Below are positions 10,679 to 21,164 of a stretch of DNA of 64,000 bases, one piece after another (the first letter of the stretch is position 1; each line of letters starts with the position of its first letter). Under the pieces are notes generated by a model. The model was not told the origin of the DNA, did not search any database, and was given only the letters and a program-made list of their open reading frames with translations. Source of the stretch: Podocnemis expansa (Eukaryota; Chordata; Testudines; Podocnemididae); the NCBI GenBank assembly GCA_007922195.1, contig ML681997.1, forward strand, positions 7,579,647 to 7,643,646. Direction: 5' to 3'. The position numbers were made by a program, and so were the translations under genes.

Positions 10679-10927
10679 AATGATGAACACTTCTATAACA
10701 GATATCACTCAGTTACAGAACTGTCTGATCTAGAACCTGGTGACCATGTTCATGTCAAATTGGTAGGAGAAAAAGCATGGACAACTCCAGCTCTCATAAA
10801 GAAAAAGAACTCTGCACCCAGATCATATGTGATTGAGACTGACAGTGGAGAGTTCAGCAGAAACTGTTGGCATCTATCATTTGTTCTTCAGAAAAAACAA
10901 ACTCTACAGATGACAGAAGCTGAATAA
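10679..10927 (+). pseudogene. Ty3/Gypsy integrase C-terminal tail
   Basis: An open frame of 82 codons plus stop reads NDEHFYNRYHS, then ELSDLEPGDHVHVK, EKAWTTPALI, APRSYVIETDSGEFSRN and CWHLS. The pattern YxxRyH, then LxxGD.V.VK, then a tryptophan and PRSYvie(T).G...RN..HL is the C-terminal DNA-binding end of Ty3/Gypsy integrase, which inserts element cDNA. The catalytic core is missing, its place upstream being taken by the MITE and decayed sequence. The natural stop is TAA at 10925-10927. The polypurine tract and LTR follow about 190 bp later, as expected for the 3' end of pol. Confidence 0.78.
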
Positions 10928-11114
10928 AAAGACTCAAGAAATGCAAATCAACCACAGCCAGTCATTGCAACTAATGGACAGCTGGATGACCAAATTGTTA
11001 CGTGGTTGTATCATGTAATTAGAAAACTAGCATGATTCAAAACACTAATAGGCTGATACTAAATTTCAAAGACACGTGAGAGTGTAAATATAGTAAATGT
11101 TAGGTATTAGAACC

Positions 11115-11203
11115 TAAAGGGGAGATGAATTCCAAAGGGGTAGCTGTTTTAGTCTAGTTCAGCAAAGCAAATAAAACTCCTTGTTTGTTTTAAAGGGGAG
11201 ATG
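11115..11203 (+). mobile_element. 63-bp PLE end fragment inside the Ty3 polypurine tract, 13-bp TSD
   Basis: TAAAGGGGAGATG occurs at 11115-11127 and again at 11191-11203. Between them (11128-11190) is a piece of the PLE terminus, with CCAAAGGGGTAGCTG and TAGTCTAGTTCAGC on the left and ACTCCTTGTTTG on the right. The duplicated word is the purine tract that primes plus-strand DNA in LTR elements, and the LTR begins right after the second copy. The insertion therefore split the priming site of the Ty3 element. Confidence 0.85.
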
Positions 11204-12300
11204 TAATAGAACGCTACATTGTATCACACTGTTCTGTTTGGTGTTAGCTCTGTGTTCTTGAGGAATCAGGGCATAGTATCCAGCCTGTGCCTCCCCCCAC
11301 ACACATCCCCCAATCTCTGCTTGAACTGAAAACCAAAAACAGTAGGAAACGGGAGACATTCTTATCCACCCATATCCAAAAGCCATCAGCACAGTTAATG
11401 GATCTTCATTTGCATTGACTATGGAGAGCCAGGCTCCAAAGCAAGAACTGTACTGAACCCAGGGATTGAAGAAGCAGGAACTGCACTGAACTCTGAGATT
11501 GAAGAAGCAGGGAAGCATTGCATGATGGGGGATCTCACACCAACACAAACAAACAAAGTAATTATCAGACCATTCTAGTCACAGACATGATAATTGATAC
11601 CCAAAATACTGAGTCTGCCTGATTGTATTGTGAGCTTCTCTGAACCATTACACCCAGCCAGGAATGTGTATTGGCCACTTAAACAAGTCCTCATAAAAAA
11701 CCTTTACCCATATCCAACAGTACTGTGTGTGTTCTGTGCAAGTCCTGATTGAGTACTGTGTGTCCTGTGTAAGTCCTGATTAGATCCTGTTTGAATCCTG
11801 TGCGAGTTTGGATTGAGTCCTGATGCTTGGATCTAAAGCTGTATCATTTCTACTGGGGCTTGGCTTTTCTTCTTCTTTGCTGATTGCTGTGGGAACTTTC
11901 TTTCCATCCAACCTCTGACCCTGATCTGCACAACCTAGGAACCTTTCTGCTACACAGAGTGGTGAGACCTACCCCCCAACCTTGTTTAATTATAACTCTC
12001 TTTCTCTAGGCCTGATAGAGTAGAATCTAGGTAATATTGTAGCTGTGTGTTTTTCTTTCCTTGTATGTTTATTAATGCTGTAACTGGGTATTTTGGGGTA
12101 TTTTTCTCTCCTTTTGTAATTATTATTATTAGTGCAAGTTTTAGATACCTAGCAATAAAATGTCTTTTGTTATCAAGCCAGTTTCTGGACTCTTCTAAGA
12201 CATCATTTGTGGTCTTGGTTTCTTTATATTGCTTTGCAGCAATGCTTCTATTGCCTAGCCAAAGATCCCTGTGATGCCCACAACCCTGTAAGGTTTGCTC
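11202..12300 (+). mobile_element. Ty3/Gypsy 3' LTR region (right edge uncertain)
   Basis: It begins TGTAATAGAACG immediately after the polypurine tract, as an LTR should. An AATAAA at 12154-12159 may be the polyadenylation signal. A run of related words, GTACTGTGTG...AAGTCCTGATT, repeats around 11720-11820. I could not find a terminal CA with a flanking duplication, nor a matching 5' LTR, so the end is a guess. Confidence 0.5.
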
Positions 12301-12315
12301 ATTGATGGAGATATT

Positions 12316-12553
12316 AGCCTGATTGACTCCAGGGGCATATAAGGGTGACAGCTGAAAAGTGCTGTTCTGACCCAGCCTGATTGAGTGCAGGGGCATATAA
12401 GGGTAGCAGCTGAAAAATGCAGTGTCCCCAGGCTGCTCAAGATCCATAATCAAGCCTAGTTTGGTGTGGTATAGGGGCACATCAGGGTAGCAGCAGAGAA
12501 GTGCTCTATGACCCAGCCTGCTGAGTTCAGGGACATATAAGGGGTCAGCTGAT
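12316..12553. repeat. Minisatellite, about 56-60 bp unit, about four copies
   Basis: Units start with AGCCTG-like words at 12316, 12374, 12430 (or 12453) and 12515. Each contains a GGGGCATATAAGGGT-like core and a GCAGCTGAAAA-like part. The third unit carries about 27 extra bases. It lies just past the Ty3 LTR and could be part of it or a separate tandem array. Confidence 0.75.
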
Positions 12554-14560
12554 AGACCGGTTCACTCAGACACACATATATAAAAAGACAAGTAACACAA
12601 GCAGCACACTAATAGAATTGCCATCTTCCCCAAAGAGAAAGTAACCCTAATAAATAAGCATACCCCTAGTTGGTGGGCAAAGTTGGTAACAGTTCTGCCA
12701 CTAGGTAGCACTTCGGGTAAAATGCCTTTTTCAAAAGAACCCCAGGCATACCTAATAGAACATTAAGGGATGTTATGATGAGTGTGTGTGTGTGTGTGTG
12801 TGTGTGTGTCCGCCCTGTCCATATGAAGTACAGAAGTACAACAGCTGTATCAATTAAAATTTAGAGCAGAGTAATATTCCACTTTACATCATTCCCTGGG
12901 TCTTTGATGTTTACCAAAGGTACACAAGATCATTTCTGTGATAACAATTAATGATGTGATCCTGTGAGATACATACCATCACCTGATGTGCTGAACATGG
13001 AACCGAAGATACTCCATACCTCAAAATATTAGGAACTAAGTTTTTATTGATTATTTAAAAAATCCTTTCCTATCTGTGCCTGCATCTAGCAGATGTAAAT
13101 ATTGGTGGCACATGTTAAGTAATTTAAACATTGGTGGCACATTTTAAGTAATTTAAATTTAAATTTTAAATTTAAGACTCCAATTGAGCCAAATGCTTAA
13201 GCATATATGTAACTTTAAGCATGTTGATTGTCTCATTCAAGTCAATGGGACTACACATTCTTAAAGCGAAGCATGTGTGGACCTAAGGGTACTGTGAAGC
13301 CCTTGTCACCAGAGGTTTTTAAGAATAAGTTGGAATCAATCTGTCTAGAAGGTTCTAGGTTTACTAGGCCCTGCCTCAGCCTAGGGAGCTGGACTTGTGA
13401 TTTCTCAAGCCCTTCATTTCTATAATGCTCTCTTCTTAAGCAGTTTAGTGGATCAGGATGTAACTGTCTAAATGACCTAAACTGCACTTGTGGTTATTTG
13501 TGCCTATAAACTGTAGGCACCAGGAGATGGATCCCTCATGCCAGATGCACGGACATTTGCCAGAAACCCAGTTGAAAAGTTGAAGTGGGCTGCACCTGGT
13601 AAAGTGCACATTTCCTCCCAGAACACACAGGGAGGCTGCTCCAGGAGACCACCCCATAACAGGAGGACAGGCAATTCTGGGGCTGGTCATGACAATCTGC
13701 CTCTCTGTGTGTTGACACTTCATGACTCAGCAATGCCCCCTGTGTGCAGCCCCTGCAGATTATTTGTGCTATTGAGAAGAATCTGTAGATTGGAAGGGGG
13801 GCTGCTGCTGACCTGAAAAAGGCTGATCACAGCTGCTGCTTTGGCAGAATGTATATGCACCTTTCTGTCTTGTTTCAGAATCTAGCTTTTTTTCCATTGC
13901 TAAAGACGTCTAGTTTAAAATCAAACCCAGTGAGAGATGCTCTCACTGCTGAAAGTGTGCTGGGATCTGTATGTGGGTCAGGTGCTTTCCATGTCCCAGG
14001 TAAACAAGGCACTATCTTTGGATTGCTTAGTCATAGTGTAGGCTGTGGGTGGTATTTAGATGAACAACTAGTGGCTGCCAGGTCTGAGATGCAGCCCTTC
14101 TTGTGATCCCATCTCCTGCTGAAAAAACACACAACTTTGTTCGTATACTGTGGATTCAGTATAGCCAGCTCCTTCCCCACTGCACTGTCACAGACAGAAC
14201 ACAGCACAGCACAGAAGAAAGACTGCATTAAAAACAAGCTAATCCTTCCTTCTTAGGCAATCTTGCTTCCTCCCCAAAGGCCTGATCTTACTCCCGTTGA
14301 CATCAACAGCAAAACCAGTCAGGGGTGGTCTAGGTCTGGGTATACAGAGTCCTGTGTCAGTGCAAGGCATTGGGTTTGGATGCCTTTTCAAGGTCCATTC
14401 CAACTGTATGTTCCTAAGACTTTAATGGTGCAGGATCAAGCTCTAACCATAGCCCTTCTCTCATTTAATTCCTTTAACAAGACCTCTGCATGCAGCTTTT
14501 AAGCCCCAGTTGAAGGCTGACATCAGGCAAGAAAGGATATGATGGGAGAGCCTAATTTGG
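12554..14560. other. No gene; contains a (TG)n microsatellite
   Basis: No supported gene. A TG dinucleotide run of about 14 units occupies 12782-12809, and an ATTTAAATTTAAATTT-type stretch lies near 13150. Short ORFs around 13.5-14.2 kb lack recognisable domains. Confidence 0.4.
12782..12809. repeat. (TG)14 microsatellite
   Basis: Uninterrupted TG dinucleotides, directly visible. Likely length-polymorphic. Confidence 0.95.
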
Positions 14561-14569
14561 CAATTGACT

Positions 14570-15175
14570 GGTCTTTGGCTACTAGTGATAAATATACCAA
14601 TAGCCTGTGATGGGATGTTAGATTGGATGGGTTCTGAGTCGGTGCAGAGAATATTTTCTGAGTGTCTGGTTGGTGAGTCTTGCCCTCATACTCAGGGATT
14701 AGCTGATCACCATATTTCGGGTCAGGAGCTGATTTTCCCCAGGGCAGACTGGCAAGGATCCTGTGGGTGTTTCACTTTCCCCTGTAGAGTAAGACATGGG
14801 TCACTTGCTGGTAGTTTCTCTGTACCATGAAGTCTTTAAACTATGATTTGGGGACTTTAGTGACTCAATCATAGATTAGGTGTCTACTACAGGAGTTGGC
14901 GGGAGCTTCTGTGGCCTGTATTGTGCAGGAAGTCAGACTAAATCAGTGGTTCTCAATCATTTGTGGGTTGCAACACATTTGGCGGCATATTACAACCCTG
15001 CAGAACACACCAATCCATTCCCCATGGCCAAATAAAGCCATCTGCCCGGCTCTCCATGACACCCTTACCACTGTATGGCAATACAGTAATGTGTCCCGAC
15101 ACAGTGGGTGAGAACTGCTGGACTAGATGCTCATATTGGTCTCTTCTGACCTTAAGACCTATGATTCTATATCCT
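14570..15175 (+). mobile_element. CR1-family LINE 3' untranslated end, split by a hAT
   Basis: A non-coding 3' tail with the usual ending: AGTCAGACTA..., then GGTCTCTTCTGACCTTAAG and CTATGATTCTAT. The part before the hAT carries CCTGTGATGGGATG near 14600 and ATGAAGTCTTTAAACTATGA near 14828. A hAT MITE at 14944-15120 splits the GACTAGAT word. It has no coding part, so the copy is heavily 5' truncated, the usual fate of CR1 insertions. Confidence 0.75.
14944..15120. mobile_element. hAT-type MITE inside a CR1 tail
   Basis: It starts CAGTGGTTCTCAATC and ends GGTGAGAACTGCTG, an inverted pair. The flanks GACTAAAT (14936-14943) and GACTAGAT (15121-15128) match at 7 of 8. The target is part of the CR1 3' tail, so the MITE is younger than that CR1. 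It has no transposase ORF. Confidence 0.9.
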
Positions 15176-15574
15176 CAACTTCTGTGAATCAGCATGGCTC
15201 CATTGACATTGATAGTTTGAATTCATTCACCCATACCATCATGCTGCAAAGCCCATCTGTTTAATGGTGGGAAGCTGAGGGTGGCATTTCTGTGTAATAT
15301 TTTTAAATTGCATGGTCACTTGACTGGTGTCTGAATGATGTGTGACATAGGGGGAGCAAAGAGAAGGGCTGCTGTTTGGGACAGCTTTGTGACTCAAGTG
15401 TTATTGTGTATGCCAAGACCACCCAGGACCTCAAGGATGGAGATTTAAATCCAGCTCTGGTGAAGTTGGCCTAACTCTTCTAAAGAGACCACAATGGCAA
15501 TTCAGTTCATGTTTATGATGGGGATTTACAAAGAAGATTTACATGTTTACAAAGAGGATTCTGGGACCAGGAAC
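15176..15574. other. No gene recognised
   Basis: No exon, RNA gene or defined repeat is supported between the CR1 tail and the next PLE. Confidence 0.4.
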
Positions 15575-15648
15575 CCACAAAATGTACCACATAGCCCTAT
15601 GGTCCTTACAGCCCCCAAGTCTAAAATAGATACTTACCAGCAACCACA

Positions 15649-15998
15649 GACCTAACAACAGAACCATTAAAGCAGGCACATATCCTTGCAACAAACCACG
15701 TTGCCAACTTTGCCCACATATCTGCAGAAAAGACACCATCACAGGACCTAATGATACCAGCTATTCCATCAAAGGCTCATTCACCTGTTCATCCACCAAT
15801 GTGATTTATGCCATTATGTGCAAGAGAAGACCCCCTGCCTTATATATTGGACAAACAGGACAGTCTCTCCACAAAAGAATAAATGGACACAAATCTGACA
15901 TCAGAAATCACAACACTCTAAAACCAGTGGGTCAGCATTTCAATCTTCATGATCACTGCATTAATGATTTGTTAACTGCTGTGCTCACACAGAGATGA
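15649..15998 (+). pseudogene. PLE GIY-YIG endonuclease, C-terminal half readable
   Basis: The frame reads GTYPCNKPRCQLCPHIC, then KDTITGPNDTSYSI, GSFTCSSTNVIYAIMC, ALYIGQTGQSLHKRINGHK and SDIRNHNTLKPVGQHFN. It ends at TGA 15996-15998. The Cys-rich linker followed by NVIYaI, YIGQTG and LHKRINGHK is the PLE-specific GIY-YIG signature, with the Tyr and Arg used in catalysis present. This enzyme nicks the chromosomal target so that the element's reverse transcriptase can prime there. Only the endonuclease portion survives; without a reverse transcriptase or promoter it is a relic. Nothing suggests domestication. Confidence 0.82.
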
Positions 15999-16254
15999 AT
16001 ACTAAATCAAGGCATCAAAGGGAAGCTACTGAAATTGAATTCATTTGTAAATTTGGTTGCATTGCTTCAGGTCTTAATCAGAATACTGTTTTTTTTCTCA
16101 TTAGAACAGCTGATCTGACTTCATCTCTCTCTGTATGCTCTTGCCCAGTGTCTGAATCTTTACAACTGTTTTGACTTGCTGCTACAGTGTGACCTGTTCC
16201 TATGACTTACACTTCCCTGCATTTATTTCCTACCATTCTATAAGTTCCCCCAGC

Positions 16255-16310
16255 TTCAAAACATCTGATGAAGTGGGATTTTCTGCCACAAAAGCTCATG
16301 CAAAAATAAA
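16255..16310 (+). ncRNA. Hammerhead-ribozyme-like core in a PLE terminus (degenerate)
   Basis: CTGATGA (16265-16271) is followed by GTGG/CCAC pairing (16273-16276 with 16286-16289). Then AAAA stands where the core has GAAA, and then a tiny GC/GC stem around TCAT. That is the order of a type I hammerhead with a very short stem III. PLEs are known to encode hammerhead motifs. The G-to-A change in the GAAA block and the missing UH at the cleavage position predict no activity. Confidence 0.55.
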
Positions 16311-16677
16311 TTTGTTAGTCTTTAAGTGCCACAGGACTCCTTGTTTGTTTGTTTTTCCTACTATGTTGTACAAAGCTGACCCATACATTTGCTCTTTCCT
16401 GATCAGGGTTATGAAACTGTTAATACTAATAATAATTCAACTGCAGTTAATAAATTCAGCATCATTCTATGAATAAAAATTGTGTGATTGAGTACAGGGA
16501 TCCCCACCAAATAAGGCCCAATGGCTCAGAAAGAGATGCACAGTGATGCTAACAAAAGAGGCTGCTAATTTCAGAGCAAACAGCTACATTATTATTATTA
16601 GATGACCTTTAAATTAATTTTGCTTCTGTTTGTATTCCCTGTGCTTTCCCACCTTTCTCCAGCTGGTGGTGCAACAG

Positions 16678-16805
16678 TCATAGGTCTCAATGGCAAGTGC
16701 TGTTCATGGATTTTGTTCGTAATTTTCAATGGTAAGCATTGTTCATAGGTTTCAATGGCAAGCACTGTTCATAGGTTTCATTCACACGTTTCAATAGCAA
16801 GCAGC
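16678..16805. repeat. Irregular tandem repeat
   Basis: A TTTCAATGGCAAGCACTGTTC-like word recurs starting near 16688, 16724, 16751 and 16788, with TCATAGG between some copies. Spacing varies from about 27 to 37 bp, so it is a decayed short minisatellite. Confidence 0.7.
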
Positions 16806-16858
16806 ATCCCTAGCAATACCTCCTCAGTTTTTGGTCTTAAATATAAAAGAAAAAAAAG

Positions 16859-17061
16859 CAAGTACTTCACATTGGTCAGGCTTCTTATATGAGGAATTTT
16901 TAAACAGTTGGATGTATTTGTTTGTGAAAGGTCAGATGGACAATATAACTCTGCCCATGACATTATGCACTCCACATTGGCCATTCAATCTTTTACAAAC
17001 AAATGCATTCAGGTTTTTTAAAATTCCTCGTGTAAGAAGTCTGACCATTGTGAAGTACTTG
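16859..17061. repeat. Inverted repeat, 72-bp arms with about 60-bp spacer
   Basis: The left arm 16859-16930 begins CAAGTACTTCACATTGGTC. The right arm 16990-17061 ends TCTGACCATTGTGAAGTACTTG. The arms pair along their whole length with scattered mismatches. No target duplication was seen. Confidence 0.8.
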
Positions 17062-17179
17062 TTTTTTTTTTTTAATTTTTCCTTTAGTGCATTCCCTGAA
17101 AGTCATTTCAACTGGAGAAATTTTGGCTTTTATATAACCTTTTTTTATCCTATACGAACTCACAGAAAAGGTACAAAAA

Positions 17180-17755
17180 GGGGGAACAAAAATGATTAGG
17201 GGTATGGAACAGCTTTCACATAAACAGAGACTTTTCAGCTTGGAAAAGAGACAACTAAGGAGGAACATGATAGAGATATATCTATAAAATCTTGACTGGT
17301 GTAAAAAAAGTAAATATGGAAGTGTTATGTATTCTTTTTTCATAATACAAGAACTAGGGGTCACCAAATGAAATTAATATGCGGCAGGTTTAAATTGAAC
17401 AAAAAGAATTCTTTTTGCACAACACAGTTAACCTGTGTAACTCTTTGCTAGAGGATATTGCAAAGGCCCAGACTATAATAGTGTTCAAAAAGGAACTAGA
17501 TAAGTTGATGGAGGATAGGTCCATCAATGACTATTAGCCAGGATGGTCAGGGATGCAAAACCATGCTCTGAAGTGTCCCTAGCCTCTGTTTGTCAGAAGC
17601 TGGGAATGATAAACCAAAATGACTCACTTAACAGTTGTGCATTCTGTTCATTTGGACTGAAGAACCTGGCACCAGCCACTGTTGGAAGAAAGAATATGGG
17701 GTAGATGGACTATTGGTGTGACCCAGTATAGCTGTTGTTATGTTCTTATGACAAT
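17180..17755 (+). mobile_element. CR1-family LINE relic, ORF2 C-terminal end and 3' tail
   Basis: Decayed coding reads GMEQLSYKQRLFSLEKRQL, which corresponds to the [19 protein letters not shown] region found C-terminal to CR1 reverse transcriptases. It is followed by NMIEIYL and KKNSFCTTQLT-like stretches. The 3' end has TGTGACCCAGTATAGCTG and TTATGTTCTTATG, the tail of an older CR1 subfamily also seen in reverse at 56420. There are several stops, so it is inactive. Confidence 0.75.
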
Positions 17756-18824
17756 TGAATGCTGTACCAAGTGTAGGCATCTAATTACTGCAATAACTGG
17801 AATATTCTAAGAACTCCTTGATGGCAGCTATTTAAATAAAGATAGAAAACTTAATTCTAAAATATATTCATATATACAGAATACATACAACTGTGGTCTA
17901 CACTGTGGTGTGATTTCATCAGCAATCAAAGGAAGAAACTCAAAGTTCTTTAAATACCTTGTGTATCTCCCACCAGTTGCTTACCATCTACTTACCTGGT
18001 GCTGTCAGCAGGCTGAGTCGAAGGGAAACCCCTTCCCTCCGAAACAGCGCTATGCTCCTTGCTGAGGTGGTCTTACTATCAAGAAGTTTCATCTGACTGG
18101 CCCCCATCAGAGATGAAAAGCCTGGAGATGGTTAGGATGATAGAGATCAGAAAACTGACCCCGAATAAACCCGTATTTGGACAATAAAATACCAAGTATT
18201 GAAAAATTTTCCTTAATGCTGGAATGATGCTAAGGATCCACTAGTATGTATCTTTACTTCATCTGATTTACAGTATTCATTACAAATAATCCTCCATTAT
18301 TAGCAAAAAAGTTTTGTTATGCCATATTTTTTGTTAACCCCCTCCCCCAGCATTTGGATATTGATCTGATCCAGCAGTAAGAGAAGAGAAATGGAAAACA
18401 TAAAAGCTAGAACATAAATGCCTGCATTAAAAATGGCAAGGCTGAATGTGCTCATGCAACTCTTATGAGGGGAAAGAACTGCAATCTCGACTGATCATCA
18501 AATAAATATTAAACAGATGTATACATAGACAGCTCATAGAAAAGGTGTGCAGTCTCTCCTAGCATGAAACTATCCGAACAGTATTTGTACATTCTAAGGA
18601 TTTAATCTCTCCAGGTGCTTCAAGCTTCCTGTGAGTCAGTGAAAACAACCCAAACATTCCCTTGGGTAACACAGCATAGGCAGTATTTGGATACAGACTT
18701 TACTAAGTAGAATGACAGATTATGCCATATGTCATTCTTCCTCTCCCAGACTTGAATCCACCTGTACACTATGATCTTTTGGGAAAAACCACTCCTCCCA
18801 ACAAATTTTAAGGTTTTATTGAAA
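17756..18824. other. No gene recognised
   Basis: A/T-rich, with no supported exon or repeat boundaries. Confidence 0.4.
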
Positions 18825-19005
18825 TTTCAGAGTTTGCAAGGACTGATCCTCCAGTCTGACCTCCCACATAACAAAGGCCACAGAACTTCCCTCATTTAAT
18901 TTCTCTTTGAATCAAGATTAGCTTTAAAAATTCAAAGTGATAGTGACCAAAGACTTCTCTGAGAGGTTTGTTCCAATGGTTAATTATTTTCTCAGCAAAG
19001 TATTT
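18825..19005 (-). repeat. CR1-family 3' tail relic, minus strand
   Basis: Words such as CTGACCTCCCACATAAC, AAGGCCACAGAACTTCCC, and GTTCCAATGGTTAATTA follow the order of the minus-strand CR1 tails at 57965-58160. It is divergent and its edges are uncertain. Confidence 0.5.
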
Positions 19006-19839
19006 GCACTTTATTTCCTGTCTGATGTGCAATTTAAAAGGCAAATCACTACATGGAAATATTTATGGCAGATAATAACTATAGACAAATATGATTAGAT
19101 ACCCTCCCACCATCCCTTCCCATCCAACCAGAATTAAAACTGCATGCAGAAGTAGCTCACTGACCAAAGAGACAGCCAAACAAATGAAATTATGGCACAA
19201 GATTTACCAGTTCACAGGAGGATGGAACTGGGACATCTAAAGTAGCTTCCCTTTCTTGTCTCTCCCCAGTCTGTCACTTCCTCACTCCCCCGCATACACA
19301 GAACAGTTCATCATTGATGTACAGGATTAAGACTTCAGGGGTGAATGATATCTACCCAGGGTTGCCAACGTTCCAGGAGTCTTCAGGAATTAAAGGTTCA
19401 TCTTAAATGAGAGACTTAAACTTCCAGGAGTATGTCCAACACTAACTGGGAACCCTTACTCTCCTCTCCCTATGTATCTTGTCTCCTTCTTCCTGGGCCT
19501 CCTCAACTCATTTTCAACCCCACTGACTGAACGTAATGCATCAGTTTAAGAGTTATGGTGTGGGCAAGGGCAGATACATAAACATACTGGCTATGACCCG
19601 TTTTGGTTTTTTCCAGGGTCATCAATTTATTTCACAGCAAAAAGGTCATTGCATACATAAGGGCTGATCCTTGCTTTAGATTAGAAGGATGCTCTCCATG
19701 CTGGTACTTGTGGGAAATGGCAAAATTTCCACTGGAATTTTATTTCTGTGGACATGAGAAATTGTATTACCATACGGATTTTATTCAGTAAGAACAGCAA
19801 CAACTCTTAGTTCTTATATACATACTCCTTTTCCTTAAT
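19006..19839. other. No gene recognised
   Basis: No exon or defined repeat is supported here. Confidence 0.35.
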
Positions 19840-19935
19840 AGGCCTCAAAGCATGCTACAAAGGAAAGGAAGGATGACTGCCCCATTTTTACAGATGGGGA
19901 ATCAGACACAGTGAAGGTGGGGTAACATCACAAAA
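19840..19935 (+). repeat. MIR-type SINE core relic
   Basis: CCCCATTTTTACAGATGGGG followed by AATCAGACACAGTGAAGG is the well-known core of MIR-like elements. Only the core is readable. Confidence 0.6.
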
Positions 19936-21164
19936 AAAATGTTTGAATGGCTTGTACTCTAAGAAATGTCTAATGTACTGGCTTGCAACAAACAGGAGTC
20001 TACAGTCAAGCTGTATGGGAAGTTCAGGAAGGTACAGATCCAAAATTAAATCTATTTTTTCTATATCTTTTTGCAAAGTCTACATCAAGTCATAGAACTG
20101 TCCAGGCTATAAGATCCTCTACTAACTAGATAATGTGGTCAATCTCTTAATTTACAGGGGTCACCCAAGGGACCATACAGAAAAATCTCATTGCCTAGAA
20201 CAAGAAGAGCCAAAGACTACTCCGGCAGAAGGAGGTACAACTCCATGTAAGTCACTTTTAAACTAAGGCTAAATTCCCATGTAAGGCTTCAACTAGGTTG
20301 TGAAAAAGACTGTAATGGGCATCATGGAAGTATATTAAAGTGGCTGCTTTGGATAGAGGGAGGTAGTTTTAGCGGAGATGGCACCATACAGACTATGCTC
20401 TTCTTTCTACAACAATTTGATAAATAAATGCCAGAAGCACAGTATTCACGTCATTAGCAATCCTGCAATAATACTCTGTCCTATGACTGGCAGGAGGATG
20501 AAACATCTGCTAAGGAACCAGATTTCAATTTCAGACACTGAAGGAGGGGTAAAGGGTGACTGTAATCTCCTTGCAGCAACCCGTTGAGTCGATAATATTC
20601 TGATGTTCCAAAGATGTTGAAGGAACCAAGTAGGCACACAAAGCCTGTGCAATGGAGACACTTGAGCTCCAACCCAACCCTCCAAACTTACTGACTTCAG
20701 TGAGGTTTTGCCTGACTGGGAGTCCAGCATCAGGCCCAGTATCAGTGTTCTCAAGGGCTGCCCTGCTGCCCTGAAAACCATTTAAAATTCTGTTCTCCTG
20801 TTTAGTCATCATGCTGCCCTCACAGCTTCTGGCACTCAGAGTCCCAGATGCAGGAAAAAAGAGCAAATGAAAATGATTTACAAGTTAAACTGTATCAACA
20901 CATTTGATTTGATTTGAACACGAAGGCAGGCATATTCCAGGCCAAATGGTGCTCCCCTCCCCACCTCATCCACAGCCCAAGTGGGTGAGCTGTGAGCAGG
21001 GGAGCTGAGAGGGGCTACAGGTAGGTTAGAGAGGGCATGAGGGGCTTGCATGGGAAACTCGCTGCCTACAGAAGACACGGACAGGCAGTATGCTGCTAGG
21101 GTTCAGAAGGCCATGGACAGGAGAAGCAGCTGTTACATCCTTTTTGAGAGCAGACTCAGTGCTG
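19936..21164. other. No gene recognised
   Basis: Several 60-110-codon ORFs on both strands overlap one another and show no domain. Nothing is supported as a gene. Confidence 0.4.

Larger units (their letters stand above)
15575..16365 (+). mobile_element. Penelope-like element, plus strand, 5' truncated
   Basis: It contains the linker and GIY-YIG endonuclease coding, about 240 bp of 3' non-coding sequence, then the standard terminus: a hairpin with CTGATGA at 16265-16271, AAATAAATTTGTTAGTC and GCCACAGGACTCC. No reverse transcriptase is present. It is one of the two best-preserved PLE copies here, together with 60834-61655. Confidence 0.88.
16366..17179. other. No gene; small tandem repeat and a foldback
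   Basis: No gene. It contains an irregular tandem repeat (16678-16805) and a 72-bp inverted pair (16859-16930 with 16990-17061), each listed separately. ORFs here are read-throughs of the foldback arms. Confidence 0.5.

Noticed and set aside
12316..12553. CRISPR-like array
   Set aside because: Units are diverged, contiguous and without unique spacers, in a vertebrate genome; it is a minisatellite.
15801..15998. Domesticated GIY-YIG nuclease gene
   Set aside because: The motif is good, but it is a fragment inside a truncated PLE with the normal PLE 3' end and no start region or splice context.
16831..17367. Two overlapping ORFs of about 120 codons
   Set aside because: They read through the two arms of the 16.9 kb inverted repeat; no domain.
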